Of a DNA stretch of 64,000 bases, positions 8,928 to 17,494 are shown one piece after another (position 1 is the first letter of the stretch; each line of letters begins with the position of its first letter). The translations under genes and the position numbers were made by a program. The notes below the pieces were generated by a model that was not told the DNA's origin, ran no database searches, and saw nothing but the letters and a program-made list of their open reading frames with translations. Source of the DNA: Bog-473 sp963754445 (GTDB lineage Bacteria; Actinomycetota; Acidimicrobiia; Acidimicrobiales; RAAP-2); NCBI GenBank assembly GCA_963754445.1, contig CAVWFT010000003.1:1-64000 (forward strand), read 5' to 3'.

Positions 8928-9593
8928 GCTGCCTCCTGCAATGGGCCGTAGAGCACGATGCCGACGACGAGGTAGATCACGGCGAAGGGCACGAGGATCT
9001 TGAGCCACTCGACCCCCGACGACGCGCTGCCGCTCAAGGCGGCCTGCCAGACCTTCGAGCCGGCCAACAGGACCGGGGCCAGAACCGGCAGCACGAGCAA
9101 CGGGAGCAACGTGTCGCGCACGCGTAATCCGGCCGAGAGGGCACCGTAGAGCACCCCGGCGCAGGCCAGACCGATCGTGGCCAGCGCGCAGGCGGCGGCG
9201 GCCAACCAGATGACGTGCACCCGGACGTCGAAGAGAAAGGTCACGCCCGCCCAGAGCACCAGCTGCAGGGCGAGGAGCTGCAGACCGACCGCGGCCGCCT
9301 TGCCCAAGAAGATGCCGGCCGGGTCGATGCCCGACAGGCGCAGTCCGTCGCGGGTGCCGTCGCCCGACTCGACGGCGACGCTGCGCTGGATCGCCAAGAC
9401 GGTGGAGAAAAGGAGCGCCACCCAGAAGATGCCCGGCGCCGCATGCTGGAGGGCCGACTGGTCCGGGCCGATGGCGAACGCCAACAGGACCAGCACGAGC
9501 ACCGCGAACGGAACGACCTGCCAGAGCGCAACGCGCGGAGCGCGCTTCGATGCGAAGATCCTTGCCCGCGACGAGCACGGCGTCATGCCACAT
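8924..9593 (-). CDS. ccmB: Haem exporter permease CcmB, probable frameshift near N-terminus
   Basis: Membrane subunit of the CcmAB complex, whose ATPase frees haem-loaded CcmE from CcmC. Six hydrophobic segments are seen from about 9,520 down to 8,924. The core is in the frame opened by the ATG at 9586, but the residues that look like a true CcmB start (AVLVAGKDLRIEARS) are in the frame opened by the ATG at 9593; the frames would join near 9,540 at a GCGCG run. Either an extra base is present there, or translation starts at 9586 with an unusual N-terminus. The 9586 start would give the ATGA overlap with ccmA seen at other junctions. The gene is otherwise intact. Confidence 0.88.
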
Positions 9594-10317
9594 AGGACGC
9601 CTCCGTTGCCTCGGCGCCGTGCACGCCTTCGATCGTGGGCACCGGGCTCAGGTTGGCGCGCCGGCCGCCCTTCTCCTCCCCGGTGACCCTGCCGCCGCCC
9701 ATGGCCACGACGCGATCGGCCAAGGGGACCGACAGCTGCGGCTCGTGGGAGGAGAGGAGCACCGACGCCCCGTCCGTGACCGCCTCCCCGATGAGCTGTC
9801 CGAGCAGGTCACGGGCGGTGGCGTCGAGCCCGGCGTGTGGCTCGTCGAGCAGCCAGAGAGCCGGGCGGCGCGCCACCAGGGCGGCCAGAGCCACCCGTCG
9901 CCGCTGCCCGGCGGAGAGCCTTCCGGTGGCCGTCGTGCGCAGCCGGCCCGTCAGGCCGACCCTGACCAGGGCCTCCTCGGCCCGCTCCACCGGGAGCCCG
10001 AGGGCCCGTACGGCAAAGCGGACGTTTTCCGCCGCACTCAGGTCGTCGTAGAGAGGGGCGGCATGACCCATCAGACCGACATAGCGCCGCACCGCCGTGT
10101 GGTCCGCCGTGAGGTCGACGCCGAGGACCAGGGCCTCGCCCGAGGTGACGGGCAAAAGCCCAGCACAGGCGCGCAAAAGGCTGGTCTTTCCGGCGCCGTT
10201 CGCCCCCACGACGACGACGACCTCACCCTGCTCGAGGGAGAGATCGACACCGGCAAGGGCGGGGAAGCGGCCGGCGAGAGCAACAGCGGCGTGGAATCGG
10301 ACAACAGGGGGGGCCAT
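9583..10317 (-). CDS. ccmA: Haem exporter ATP-binding protein CcmA
   Basis: ABC-type ATPase that powers the CcmABCD complex. Walker A is GANGAGKTS, the signature is RLSAGQRRRVALA, and Walker B is ALWLLDEPHAGLD. The ATG at 10317 gives 244 residues, slightly longer than the usual 200-215 because of a short C-terminal tail; the open frame extends far upstream but the added sequence is low-complexity and out of character. An ATG at 10332 is the only close alternative. This is the first gene of the ccm operon, and it is divergent from the DJ-1/PfpI gene. Confidence 0.93.
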   Translation of the reverse strand: MAPPVVRFHAAVALAGRFPALAGVDLSLEQGEVVVVVGANGAGKTSLLRACAGLLPVTSGEALVLGVDLTADHTAVRRYVGLMGHAAPLYDDLSAAENVRFAVRALGLPVERAEEALVRVGLTGRLRTTATGRLSAGQRRRVALAALVARRPALWLLDEPHAGLDATARDLLGQLIGEAVTDGASVLLSSHEPQLSVPLADRVVAMGGGRVTGEEKGGRRANLSPVPTIEGVHGAEATEASYVA

Positions 10318-10474
10318 GGCCTTCCCCACCATGGTAGGGGTGGTCGGTACCAGGGTTCCAAGCGGGTCCGGAGGTCCATACCGGCGCCCTCGCGGTCTCG
10401 AACCTGGCCCGACCCGATCGGGGACCCACGGCGGGGCCCGCCGGGGGCGCCGTGGCCTAGTCTCCGTCGCGCTG

Positions 10475-11377
10475 ATGGCGACCGTCCTGATGCCGATTCC
10501 GGCGTGCGACTTCGACCCGACCGAGGTGGCCGTGACCTGGCAGGTCCTCACCTCCCGTGGGCACCGCGTCGTATTCGCCACCCCCTCGGGCCAACCGGGC
10601 GAGGCGGACGATCTCCTGGTCACGGGCCGCGGTCTGGATCCGTGGGGTGCCGTGCCCGGGCTGCGGCACCTCGTCGTCGTGGGCCTGTTCCTGCGCGCCA
10701 ATGCGGCCGCCCGGGCCGCCTATGCGGCGTTGCAGGCCGACGAGGCCTTTCGGGCTCCCCTCACCTGGGGCAAGGCTCGTCGGAGTCGCTACGACGCCCT
10801 CGTGTTGCCGGGCGGGCACCGGGCCCGGGGCATGCGCGACTACCTCGAGAGCCTCGAGGTGCAACAGATGGCGCTGGACGCCTTCTCGGCGGGCAAGCCG
10901 GTGGGAGCCATCTGCCACGGCGTCTTGGTGGCCGCTCGGGCCATCGACCCGACGACAGGGCGCTCCATACTCCACGGTCGCACCACCACGGCGTTGACCT
11001 GGGCGCTCGAGAGCAAGGCCTGGGGCATCGCCCACTGGACCCGCTTCTGGGACGCGAACTACTACCGGACTTACCCCGAGGAGCCCGGACAACGGATCGG
11101 CTACATGTCGGTCCAGCAGGAGGTGACACGGGCGCTGGCTCGTCCCGAGGATTTCAAGGACGTGGGCCGCACGACGCCGGACCGTCGACGCAAGACGAAC
11201 GGCCGGGCCCGGGACACGTCGACGGACGATCGTCCCGCCTTCGTCGTCCGTGACGGCACATACGTGTCGGCTCGTTGGCCTGGCGACGTCTGGACCTTCG
11301 CGACGACGTTCGCCGACGTGGTGGCGCAGGACGCGTCCGGGCTGAGTCCCGGCTCAGAGGCCGGACGAGAGGACTGA
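10475..11377 (+). CDS. DJ-1/PfpI family protein (class I glutamine amidotransferase-like)
   Basis: The fold is shown by MATVLMPIPACDFDPTEVAVTW, DALVLPGGH and the nucleophile elbow GAICHGVL, with Cys in the position used by DJ-1/PfpI proteins. These include glyoxalases, chaperones and proteases, and the exact activity cannot be told. The 300-residue length exceeds the usual 180-230: a segment with tryptophans (WGIAHWTRFWDANYY) follows the elbow, and a basic tail ends in a second small domain containing RPAFVVRDGTYVSARWPGDVW, the common C-terminal end of the long form. The ATG at 10475 is the first start next to the conserved strand. Confidence 0.82.
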   Translation: MATVLMPIPACDFDPTEVAVTWQVLTSRGHRVVFATPSGQPGEADDLLVTGRGLDPWGAVPGLRHLVVVGLFLRANAAARAAYAALQADEAFRAPLTWGKARRSRYDALVLPGGHRARGMRDYLESLEVQQMALDAFSAGKPVGAICHGVLVAARAIDPTTGRSILHGRTTTALTWALESKAWGIAHWTRFWDANYYRTYPEEPGQRIGYMSVQQEVTRALARPEDFKDVGRTTPDRRRKTNGRARDTSTDDRPAFVVRDGTYVSARWPGDVWTFATTFADVVAQDASGLSPGSEAGRED

Positions 11378-12364
11378 GCCCGCAGGGGCCTTGGCGCCCC
11401 ACAATTCGGGTCGCGACACCTCCACCCGGTTTCGCCCCGCGTCCTTGGCCCGATAGAGGGCGTCGTCTGCCTCTTCGATGATGTCGCGTGACGATGCCGA
11501 CCCCTGCGAGCCCGCCGACCATTCCGGCGTCCAGACGGCGACGCCGCAGCTCACGGTGGCGATCGGGGGGTCCGACGGTCGAGCTTCGTGGGGGATCCCC
11601 ATATCGGCAACGGCCTGGCGAATGCGATCGCCGGCAGCGAGGATCGAGGTGATCGGGTCACAGTCCGGGACGAGCAAGAGGAACTCCTCGCCCCCGTAGC
11701 GGTAACAACGCTCGCCGGCTCGGACGACGCGCTCCATACGCGACGCGATCCGGCGCAAGGCCTCGTCGCCAGCGAGATGTCCGTAGGTGTCGTTGTAGAG
11801 CTTGAAGTGATCGATGTCGAAGAGGGCGACGCCGTAGCTGCGCTCGACACGGGTGGCCCGGGCATGCACCTGGGCCACGTCCTCCTCCATGCGCCGGCGA
11901 TTGCCCAGGCCCGTCAGCTCGTCGGTCCGCGATTGAGCCAGCAAGTCCAGGTTCGCCCGCTCCAACTCCGCCTGCGTCGCCGCCAGCGTGTGGTGGAGCT
12001 CGGTGACACGCTCGGCAGTCACCAGCCTCGCCTGGAGTGCGAAGGAGTCGACCGGCTTCGTCAGGTAGTCGTCGGCGCCCGCACCAATTCCCTCGAGGGC
12101 GTGCTCAGGGAAGTCGAGACCCGTGGTCAACACGATGTAGATGTAGCCCTGGTCGAGCTCGCTGCGGACACGGCGGCACAGCTCCGGCCCGTCGATCTCG
12201 GGCATCATCCAGTCGGTCAGGAGCACGTCGATCCCGCCTTCGGACAACAGGTTCCACGCCATGAGACCGTCCTCGGCGACGAGGCAGTCGTGACCGAGCT
12301 GCGAGACCATGGCCTTGAGAATCAACCGGCTCGTCGGATCGTCGTCGGCAATGAGGACGTTCAC
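11354..12364 (-). CDS. Response regulator with GGDEF (diguanylate cyclase) output
   Basis: Makes cyclic di-GMP when phosphorylated. Residues 1-120 are a receiver with the acidic pair in ADDDPTS, the phospho-acceptor in LLTDWMMPEIDG and the lysine in YLTKPVD. A short coiled linker (LHHTLAATQAELERANLDLL) leads to the cyclase domain, starting RTDELTGLGNRRRMEED and carrying the catalytic YGGEEF. I see no clear RxxD inhibitory site just upstream. The GTG at 12364 overlaps the stop of the hybrid kinase gene (GTGA), so the two form one unit and the kinase is the likely phosphate donor. The 3' end overlaps the convergent DJ-1/PfpI gene by 24 bases. Confidence 0.93.
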   Translation of the reverse strand: MNVLIADDDPTSRLILKAMVSQLGHDCLVAEDGLMAWNLLSEGGIDVLLTDWMMPEIDGPELCRRVRSELDQGYIYIVLTTGLDFPEHALEGIGAGADDYLTKPVDSFALQARLVTAERVTELHHTLAATQAELERANLDLLAQSRTDELTGLGNRRRMEEDVAQVHARATRVERSYGVALFDIDHFKLYNDTYGHLAGDEALRRIASRMERVVRAGERCYRYGGEEFLLLVPDCDPITSILAAGDRIRQAVADMGIPHEARPSDPPIATVSCGVAVWTPEWSAGSQGSASSRDIIEEADDALYRAKDAGRNRVEVSRPELWGAKAPAGSVLSSGL

Positions 12365-15300
12365 GAACCGGCATCCGACGTGAGCAACGTGAGCGCGCCC
12401 TGGACGCGGGTGAACTCGAGATCGCAGAGATCGATGAGGTCGTCCGCCTCCCGCAGCCGCTCGTCGCGGGCCGAGCGTTCGACGCGGCCGCACAAGTCGG
12501 CCAGGGCGGTGGCACCGACATTCGCGCTGGCGCCCTTCAACGTGTGGGCGGTCCTCTCGAGTGACGGCGCATCCCGCGCGGTGAACCAACGCCGGAGTTC
12601 GGACATTCCCGCCTGACCCTGCGCGAGGTACTCCTGGACGATCTCGCCGAGGGTGCCACCCTGGCCGCCGTCCAAGCTCAGGAGAAGAGCGATCTGCTTG
12701 GGGTCCAACGGGTCGGACGAATCGGACCGGTCGGACGGGTGCGAGTGCACCGTCGGCGGCGGCGGCGGCGGCGGCGCAGTTGGCGTCGTCGGCGCAGTTG
12801 GCGTCGTCGGCGCAGTTGCCTCCTCGACCGTCCCGAACGTCCCGGTCGTTGCAGCTCCTTGCGCCACCCAGCGCCCGAGCACCTCGGACACGGCCTCGAT
12901 TCTCACCGGCTTGGAGATGAAGTCGTCCATCCCCGCGGCCAGGCAAGCTTGGCGGTCTCCCTCCATGGCCGCCGCGGTCATGGCGATGATCGGGATGTGC
13001 CGGTCGGCGCCCTCCTCGGAGCGGATGGCTGCCGTCGCCTGGTAACCGTCCATCTCCGGCATCTGGCAATCCATCAACACGGCGTCGTAGATGCCGGCTT
13101 GGAGGGCGGCGACGGCTTCGAGTCCGTTGTTGGCGATCTCGAAGGTGTACCCGAGCCGCTCGAGGACCTTCGAACCGACCATCTGGTTGACCGGGTTGTC
13201 CTCGACCAGCAGGATCCGGCCCAGCGGCGCCTCGGATTCGGCAGGACCCGGTTGCGCCGCTTCCTCCGGATCCGGCTCGAGTCCGGCATGGAGACTGGTG
13301 ATCAGACAGTTGAACAGCTCCGACGCCCGGACCGGTTTGGTCAGCGTGGCGGCGAACCCGCTGAGGTGGGAGCGAGCCGGCTCGAGCGCGTGCCCCGACG
13401 AGCTCAGAAGGAACAAGGCCATGTCGTGCGTGTCGGGACTCGCCTTCAAGGCATTGGCCAGACTCAGGCCGTCCATGCCGGGCATATTGAGGTCGACGAT
13501 GGCGAGGTCGAAGGGCTCCGAGGTCGATGCCGCGTCGTTGGCCAGGTGGATCGCCTCGAGGCCGCCCGGCGCCTCGACGGCTTCGACGCCCCAGGACGAC
13601 AGCTGCTGACGCAGGATCCTCCGATTGGTGGCGTTGTCGTCGACCACGAGGGCGCGCTGACCGGACAGCGTGCGCGGCATGATGCCGAGGTCTCCGCTGG
13701 GCGCGGGCTCGTCGGCCCGGCGCAACGACACTTCGAACCAGAACTCGGATCCGCGGCCCGGCACACTGGTGAATCCGATTTCGCCACCCATCAATTCCAC
13801 GAGCTGCCGGCAGATGGTCAGTCCCAGTCCGGTCCCGCCGAATTTTCGTGTGGTCGAGGAATCAGCCTGCGAGAAGGGGCTGAACAGGCGTTCGCCGTCA
13901 TCCATGGCGATGCCGATCCCGGTGTCCGTCACCTCGAAGCGCAAGGCGATCCGGCTCGCGCTCTCGCGCAAGATGCGCAGCCGGATCACGACCTCACCCT
14001 CTGCGGTGAACTTCACGGCGTTCGATCCGAAGTTGAGCAGCACCTGCTGCACCCTGGTCTCGTCGCCGAGCAGCGTCGAAGGCAGCCCCGGCTCGACGTC
14101 GACGAGCAGTTCGATGCCCTTGCTGTGGGCCGATCCGGCCAGGATGCGTCCCACGTCGTCGACCACACGTCGGACGTCGAAACCATGCTCTTCGATCTCG
14201 AGCTTTCCGGCCTCGATCTTCGAGAAGTCCAAGATGTCGTTGACGATCACGAGCAGACTCTCGGCCGAGACCTTGACGCCCGAGGCGAGCTCGAGCTGCT
14301 CGTCGGAGAGCTCTGTCTCGAGCAAGAGGTCGGTCAGGCCGATGACACCGTTCATCGGCGTGCGGATCTCATGGCTCATCATGGAGACGAACTCGGACTT
14401 CGTCTTCGATGCAACGAGTGCGGCGTCGCGCGCGGCGACAAGGTCCTCTGCCGCCGTGCGGGCTTCCGTGACGTCGAATCCGTTGAGGACGTAACCATTG
14501 ACGGACGGGTCGTCGAGCAGATTCGTGGCGGTCCAAAAGATGGTGCGCCAGGCTCCGCCGGCGTGGCGCATCCGGACCTCGAAGGTGGCGGCCTCGTTGG
14601 CGTCGCTGGGAAGGCGGACGAGATGAGTCAGGACGCTCGACGAATCCTCGGGATGGACGGCGAAGGTGAATGGCTGATCCTCGAAGTCGGACACCGAGTA
14701 GCCGAGCACTCGCTCGCACGAGGCCGAGACGTAGGCGACGCGCAGGTCCACCTCGGCCACCACGATCAGATCCGAGGTCTTGTCGATGAGGGACCGGAAC
14801 CGGGCCGTCCTCTGGGTGTGCGCGTCTCGCAGCACCAGGGCCAAGCGGATACTGGCGACGACGATGGTCACCGTGGCCAGGGCGATGGTGGCCCGGGAGA
14901 CGACGCCCAGACTGGCCAACGCGAAGAGCGTGACGCTGATCAGGGCGCCGAAGATCGGCAGCCCGAGTCCGCCGACCCATTCGGTACCGGGATTCTTGAC
15001 CGTTGCCGGGAGCAGCCAGACGGCGGAGGCAAGCAACACGATCGTCACCGGCCAGGCACCCCCGTTCGCCACATATCCGAAAGGACCCTGCAGCTGGAAC
15101 AGGTTGGACCAGTCGCCGACCGCCGCGATCGACATGGCCACCGCGGCAAGGGCGAAGAACGACTTGTACCCCCGGGGCAGCATGAAGAGTCCACCGACCG
15201 CCAAGGCGAACAAGAGCAGGTCTCCCAATGGGTAGACCAGGCTGGTAGCGGCCGAGATGGAGCGGGCGCCGGTGTGCCGGACGACAGTGTCGACGAGCGA

Positions 15301-15837
15301 CGCGGTGACGGCGGCCACCGCTGAGCCGGCAATGAGGCTGTCCATGAACGAGGCGACGAGGAAACCTCTGCTGTCGCGCCGGATGAGAAGGGCAAAGCTG
15401 AGGAAGCACAGCGGGTAGAAGGCCAGATAGAGGCCATCGGCCGCCGATGGCACCGGAGGTGAGGTTCCGCCGAGCGATTCGAAGGTGACGACGAGGTCGC
15501 CCAGTCCCCATGCGAGGCAACCGGCACCCAGGACGAGTGGAAACGCCCGGGCCACCCAGCGCGAGGCACGCCAGGTCGCCTCGTACGCACGGCAGAGGCA
15601 CAGCACGCCCAGAGCGATCTCGAGCGCATCGACGCCGAAGCCGTCGATGATGGTGTTGTAGGACCCGGTCGGTCGGACGATCAGGAAGAGGATGTAGGCG
15701 ACGACCACGCCAGCGGCCCCCCCGATGAACCAGCGGACGCCCGCGGGCATCCGCCAGTCCATTCCACCGCCAACTGCTACGGGGGTGTCGCCTTGGGCCC
15801 TCGCATCGGGCGTGACGTCCCGAGCGGCCAACTGCAT
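12361..15837 (-). CDS. Membrane hybrid histidine kinase: PAS-HisKA-HATPase-REC-REC-HPt
   Basis: A 1,158-residue sensor. About residues 35-340 form eight to ten membrane helices with little extracytoplasmic sequence, so the stimulus may lie in the membrane. A PAS domain follows (ending near the VLNGFDVTE segment), then HisKA with phospho-acceptor His489 (SHEIRTPMNG), the ATPase (GTGLGLTICRQL), receiver 1 with Asp782, receiver 2 with Asp923, and an HPt domain with His1098 (AHTLKGASANVGA). Receiver 2 and HPt are joined by a Thr/Pro-rich linker made by DNA repeats at about 12,752-12,819. Phosphate would pass His-Asp-His and on to the GGDEF regulator encoded with it. Confidence 0.95.
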   Translation of the reverse strand: MQLAARDVTPDARAQGDTPVAVGGGMDWRMPAGVRWFIGGAAGVVVAYILFLIVRPTGSYNTIIDGFGVDALEIALGVLCLCRAYEATWRASRWVARAFPLVLGAGCLAWGLGDLVVTFESLGGTSPPVPSAADGLYLAFYPLCFLSFALLIRRDSRGFLVASFMDSLIAGSAVAAVTASLVDTVVRHTGARSISAATSLVYPLGDLLLFALAVGGLFMLPRGYKSFFALAAVAMSIAAVGDWSNLFQLQGPFGYVANGGAWPVTIVLLASAVWLLPATVKNPGTEWVGGLGLPIFGALISVTLFALASLGVVSRATIALATVTIVVASIRLALVLRDAHTQRTARFRSLIDKTSDLIVVAEVDLRVAYVSASCERVLGYSVSDFEDQPFTFAVHPEDSSSVLTHLVRLPSDANEAATFEVRMRHAGGAWRTIFWTATNLLDDPSVNGYVLNGFDVTEARTAAEDLVAARDAALVASKTKSEFVSMMSHEIRTPMNGVIGLTDLLLETELSDEQLELASGVKVSAESLLVIVNDILDFSKIEAGKLEIEEHGFDVRRVVDDVGRILAGSAHSKGIELLVDVEPGLPSTLLGDETRVQQVLLNFGSNAVKFTAEGEVVIRLRILRESASRIALRFEVTDTGIGIAMDDGERLFSPFSQADSSTTRKFGGTGLGLTICRQLVELMGGEIGFTSVPGRGSEFWFEVSLRRADEPAPSGDLGIMPRTLSGQRALVVDDNATNRRILRQQLSSWGVEAVEAPGGLEAIHLANDAASTSEPFDLAIVDLNMPGMDGLSLANALKASPDTHDMALFLLSSSGHALEPARSHLSGFAATLTKPVRASELFNCLITSLHAGLEPDPEEAAQPGPAESEAPLGRILLVEDNPVNQMVGSKVLERLGYTFEIANNGLEAVAALQAGIYDAVLMDCQMPEMDGYQATAAIRSEEGADRHIPIIAMTAAAMEGDRQACLAAGMDDFISKPVRIEAVSEVLGRWVAQGAATTGTFGTVEEATAPTTPTAPTTPTAPPPPPPPTVHSHPSDRSDSSDPLDPKQIALLLSLDGGQGGTLGEIVQEYLAQGQAGMSELRRWFTARDAPSLERTAHTLKGASANVGATALADLCGRVERSARDERLREADDLIDLCDLEFTRVQGALTLLTSDAGS

Positions 15838-16022
15838 GTACTTCTCACGACACTCTCTTTTCGCGAGTTGAGTACTTTGTGCGCTCGGTCGTGCGTAATT
15901 CCCTCAACGGGGTTGCGGCCCTGTTCACAGCCGTATTTGGTTTCAGGAATCGCCGAAATCAGCACTTTCTTTTCGGCGCATGCTGGATCCGAGCTCCGGT
16001 CACCGCGCCCTGAGCGGATCGC
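15838..16022. other. Intergenic region upstream of the hybrid kinase
   Basis: 185 bases separate the hybrid kinase start from the stop of the P-loop kinase gene on the same strand. It is somewhat richer in A+T than the genes around it and probably holds the promoter of the kinase operon, but I could not place convincing -10 and -35 boxes. No gene or RNA was recognised. Confidence 0.4.
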
Positions 16023-16649
16023 TCAGCGTTCTCTCAGCACGACATCGAACGCCGTTGGAGGCATGACGACGCTGAAGTAGTAGTCCTCGGCCGCGCACCA
16101 GCGGTCCTCCCACGCCGCCCGGTATGCCTCGCCCTCGCGTGCGAGAAGCCGATCTCGCCGCACCTCGGTCGGAACGTCGAGGAGGGCGCGCAGGTCGAGG
16201 AGGTCGCGGAGTTCGGGGCGGGCGCTGTAGGCGCCTTCGAGAAGCACGACTCCGGCCGGACCGGCGCTCATCGGCGGGCCGAGCCGACCGTCGTCGGCCG
16301 CCCAGTCGTAGGGACACCAGGAGACGGCGCGTCGCTGGCGCAGGGTCTCGAGCGTCCGCCGCTGGCGCCGCCACTCGATGACCTGGTCGGTCTTCTCCTC
16401 GGCCGACATCGCGTCCCAGAACGCGTCGCTGCCGCCGCGGTAGAAGTCGTCGCCGTCGATGACGACGCATTCGAGGGTCCCGCTCACGACCGTCGCCACG
16501 CTGGACTTGCCGGCGCCCGAACGCCCATCCAGGGCAACGACCACGGGGTCGACGCCGGCGCTCCTCAACGCGACGATGCGTTCGACACGGAGAACCGCCA
16601 CCGCCGTCGTCGCTGCCGACGGCCCGCCACCGCGAGCGGCCTCCCCCAT
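16023..16649 (-). CDS. Uridine kinase-like P-loop kinase
   Basis: The Walker A loop GRSGAGKSS, the acidic strand VIDGDDFYRGG and the later LLEGAYSARPEL are the usual order in the uridine kinase/phosphoribulokinase-like family, which phosphorylates nucleosides or other small molecules. R-x-x-R-x-x-L pairs (RRDRLLARE) fit the lid. At 208 residues it is a single-domain protein; the substrate is not certain. The ATG overlaps the ccdA stop by one base (TGATG), which suggests translation coupled to ccdA, although no functional link is apparent. Confidence 0.8.
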   Translation of the reverse strand: MGEAARGGGPSAATTAVAVLRVERIVALRSAGVDPVVVALDGRSGAGKSSVATVVSGTLECVVIDGDDFYRGGSDAFWDAMSAEEKTDQVIEWRRQRRTLETLRQRRAVSWCPYDWAADDGRLGPPMSAGPAGVVLLEGAYSARPELRDLLDLRALLDVPTEVRRDRLLAREGEAYRAAWEDRWCAAEDYYFSVVMPPTAFDVVLRER

Positions 16650-17455
16650 CAGCTCGACGAGAGGCGGCTCAGACCGACGTCATCGAGCAGGGTCGAGATG
16701 TGGCTGGACAACCAGGTGACGTTGTCGGTCAGCAACAAGATGCCGAACCCGACGAGAAGGAGCCCGGCCACGAGCTCCACCGCCCAGAGCCAGTGCCGGG
16801 CCCGCGCCATCGCTGCGGTGATCCGGCCGAAGGCAAGACCGACGAGGACGAAAGGCAAGGCGAGGCCGAGTGAGTAGGCGAACAGCAAGAGGACGCCACC
16901 GGCCAACGTGCCATTGTGACTGGCCAATCCGAGAACGACGCCGAGGACAGGGCCCACACATGGTGTCCAGGCGAATGCGAAGGCCATCCCCATGACCGGT
17001 GCCGCCCACCCGCCGAGTCTGGACGGCCGCACGTCGAAGCGATGCTCACCGGTCAGTCGGGACATGACGCCCACGGTGCCGGAACCGGCGTGAACCCAGA
17101 CACGCGAGGGTAGGGACGTCATGATCATGACCAGACCGAGGAAGATGATGATCGCGCCGCTGGCGTAGACCAGCTCGATCCGGTTGTTCTTGAGCACCTG
17201 CCCGATGGTCGATGCCGTGGCGCCCAGAGCGACGAAAACGACGGTGAAACCGAGGACGAAGAGCCCGATGCCCTTGAGGACCGGGCGCAGCGCGTCGCTC
17301 GGCGTGGCGCCGTCGCCGTTGGCCTCGAGCTCGGCGGCCGAGAGCCCCGAGACCATTGACACGTACCCGGGCACGAGCGGGAGGACACACGGTGAGAGAA
17401 ACGAGAGGATTCCGGCCCCGAACGCTACGAGGACGCCGACCGGATCGGCCGAGAT
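16649..17455 (-). CDS. ccdA: Cytochrome c biogenesis/thiol transport protein CcdA
   Basis: A six-helix membrane protein that moves electrons from thioredoxin to thiol-disulfide proteins outside the membrane. The paired cysteines are in SPCVLPLVPGYVSM (helix 1) and TPCVGPVLG (helix 4). The first ATG, at 17374, lies after the first cysteine and would delete half the active site. The frame is open back to a stop at 17495-17497, and its residues (SISADPVGVLVAFGAGILSF) look like a CcdA start, but no ATG, GTG or TTG is in frame there. I set the end at an ATC codon; a non-standard start or a small indel is needed. CcdA would supply reductant to CcmG. Confidence 0.82.
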   Translation of the reverse strand: MSADPVGVLVAFGAGILSFLSPCVLPLVPGYVSMVSGLSAAELEANGDGATPSDALRPVLKGIGLFVLGFTVVFVALGATASTIGQVLKNNRIELVYASGAIIIFLGLVMIMTSLPSRVWVHAGSGTVGVMSRLTGEHRFDVRPSRLGGWAAPVMGMAFAFAWTPCVGPVLGVVLGLASHNGTLAGGVLLLFAYSLGLALPFVLVGLAFGRITAAMARARHWLWAVELVAGLLLVGFGILLLTDNVTWLSSHISTLLDDVGLSRLSSS

Positions 17456-17494
17456 CGAGGCAAGGCCTCCTGAAGAGAGGACCGCGACCTCCGG

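Noticed and set aside
10317..10701. N-terminal extension of CcmA to the start of its open frame
   Set aside because: The added 128 residues are Arg/Pro-rich and antisense to the DJ-1/PfpI gene start; the family start matches the ATG at 10317.
12739..15324. 861-residue open frame on the plus strand
   Set aside because: It is antisense to the hybrid histidine kinase, whose domains are complete. The opposite frame is open only because of high GC content. The same applies to the long frames at 35476-37932 (antisense to livHM) and 30696-32861 (antisense to valS/cysS).
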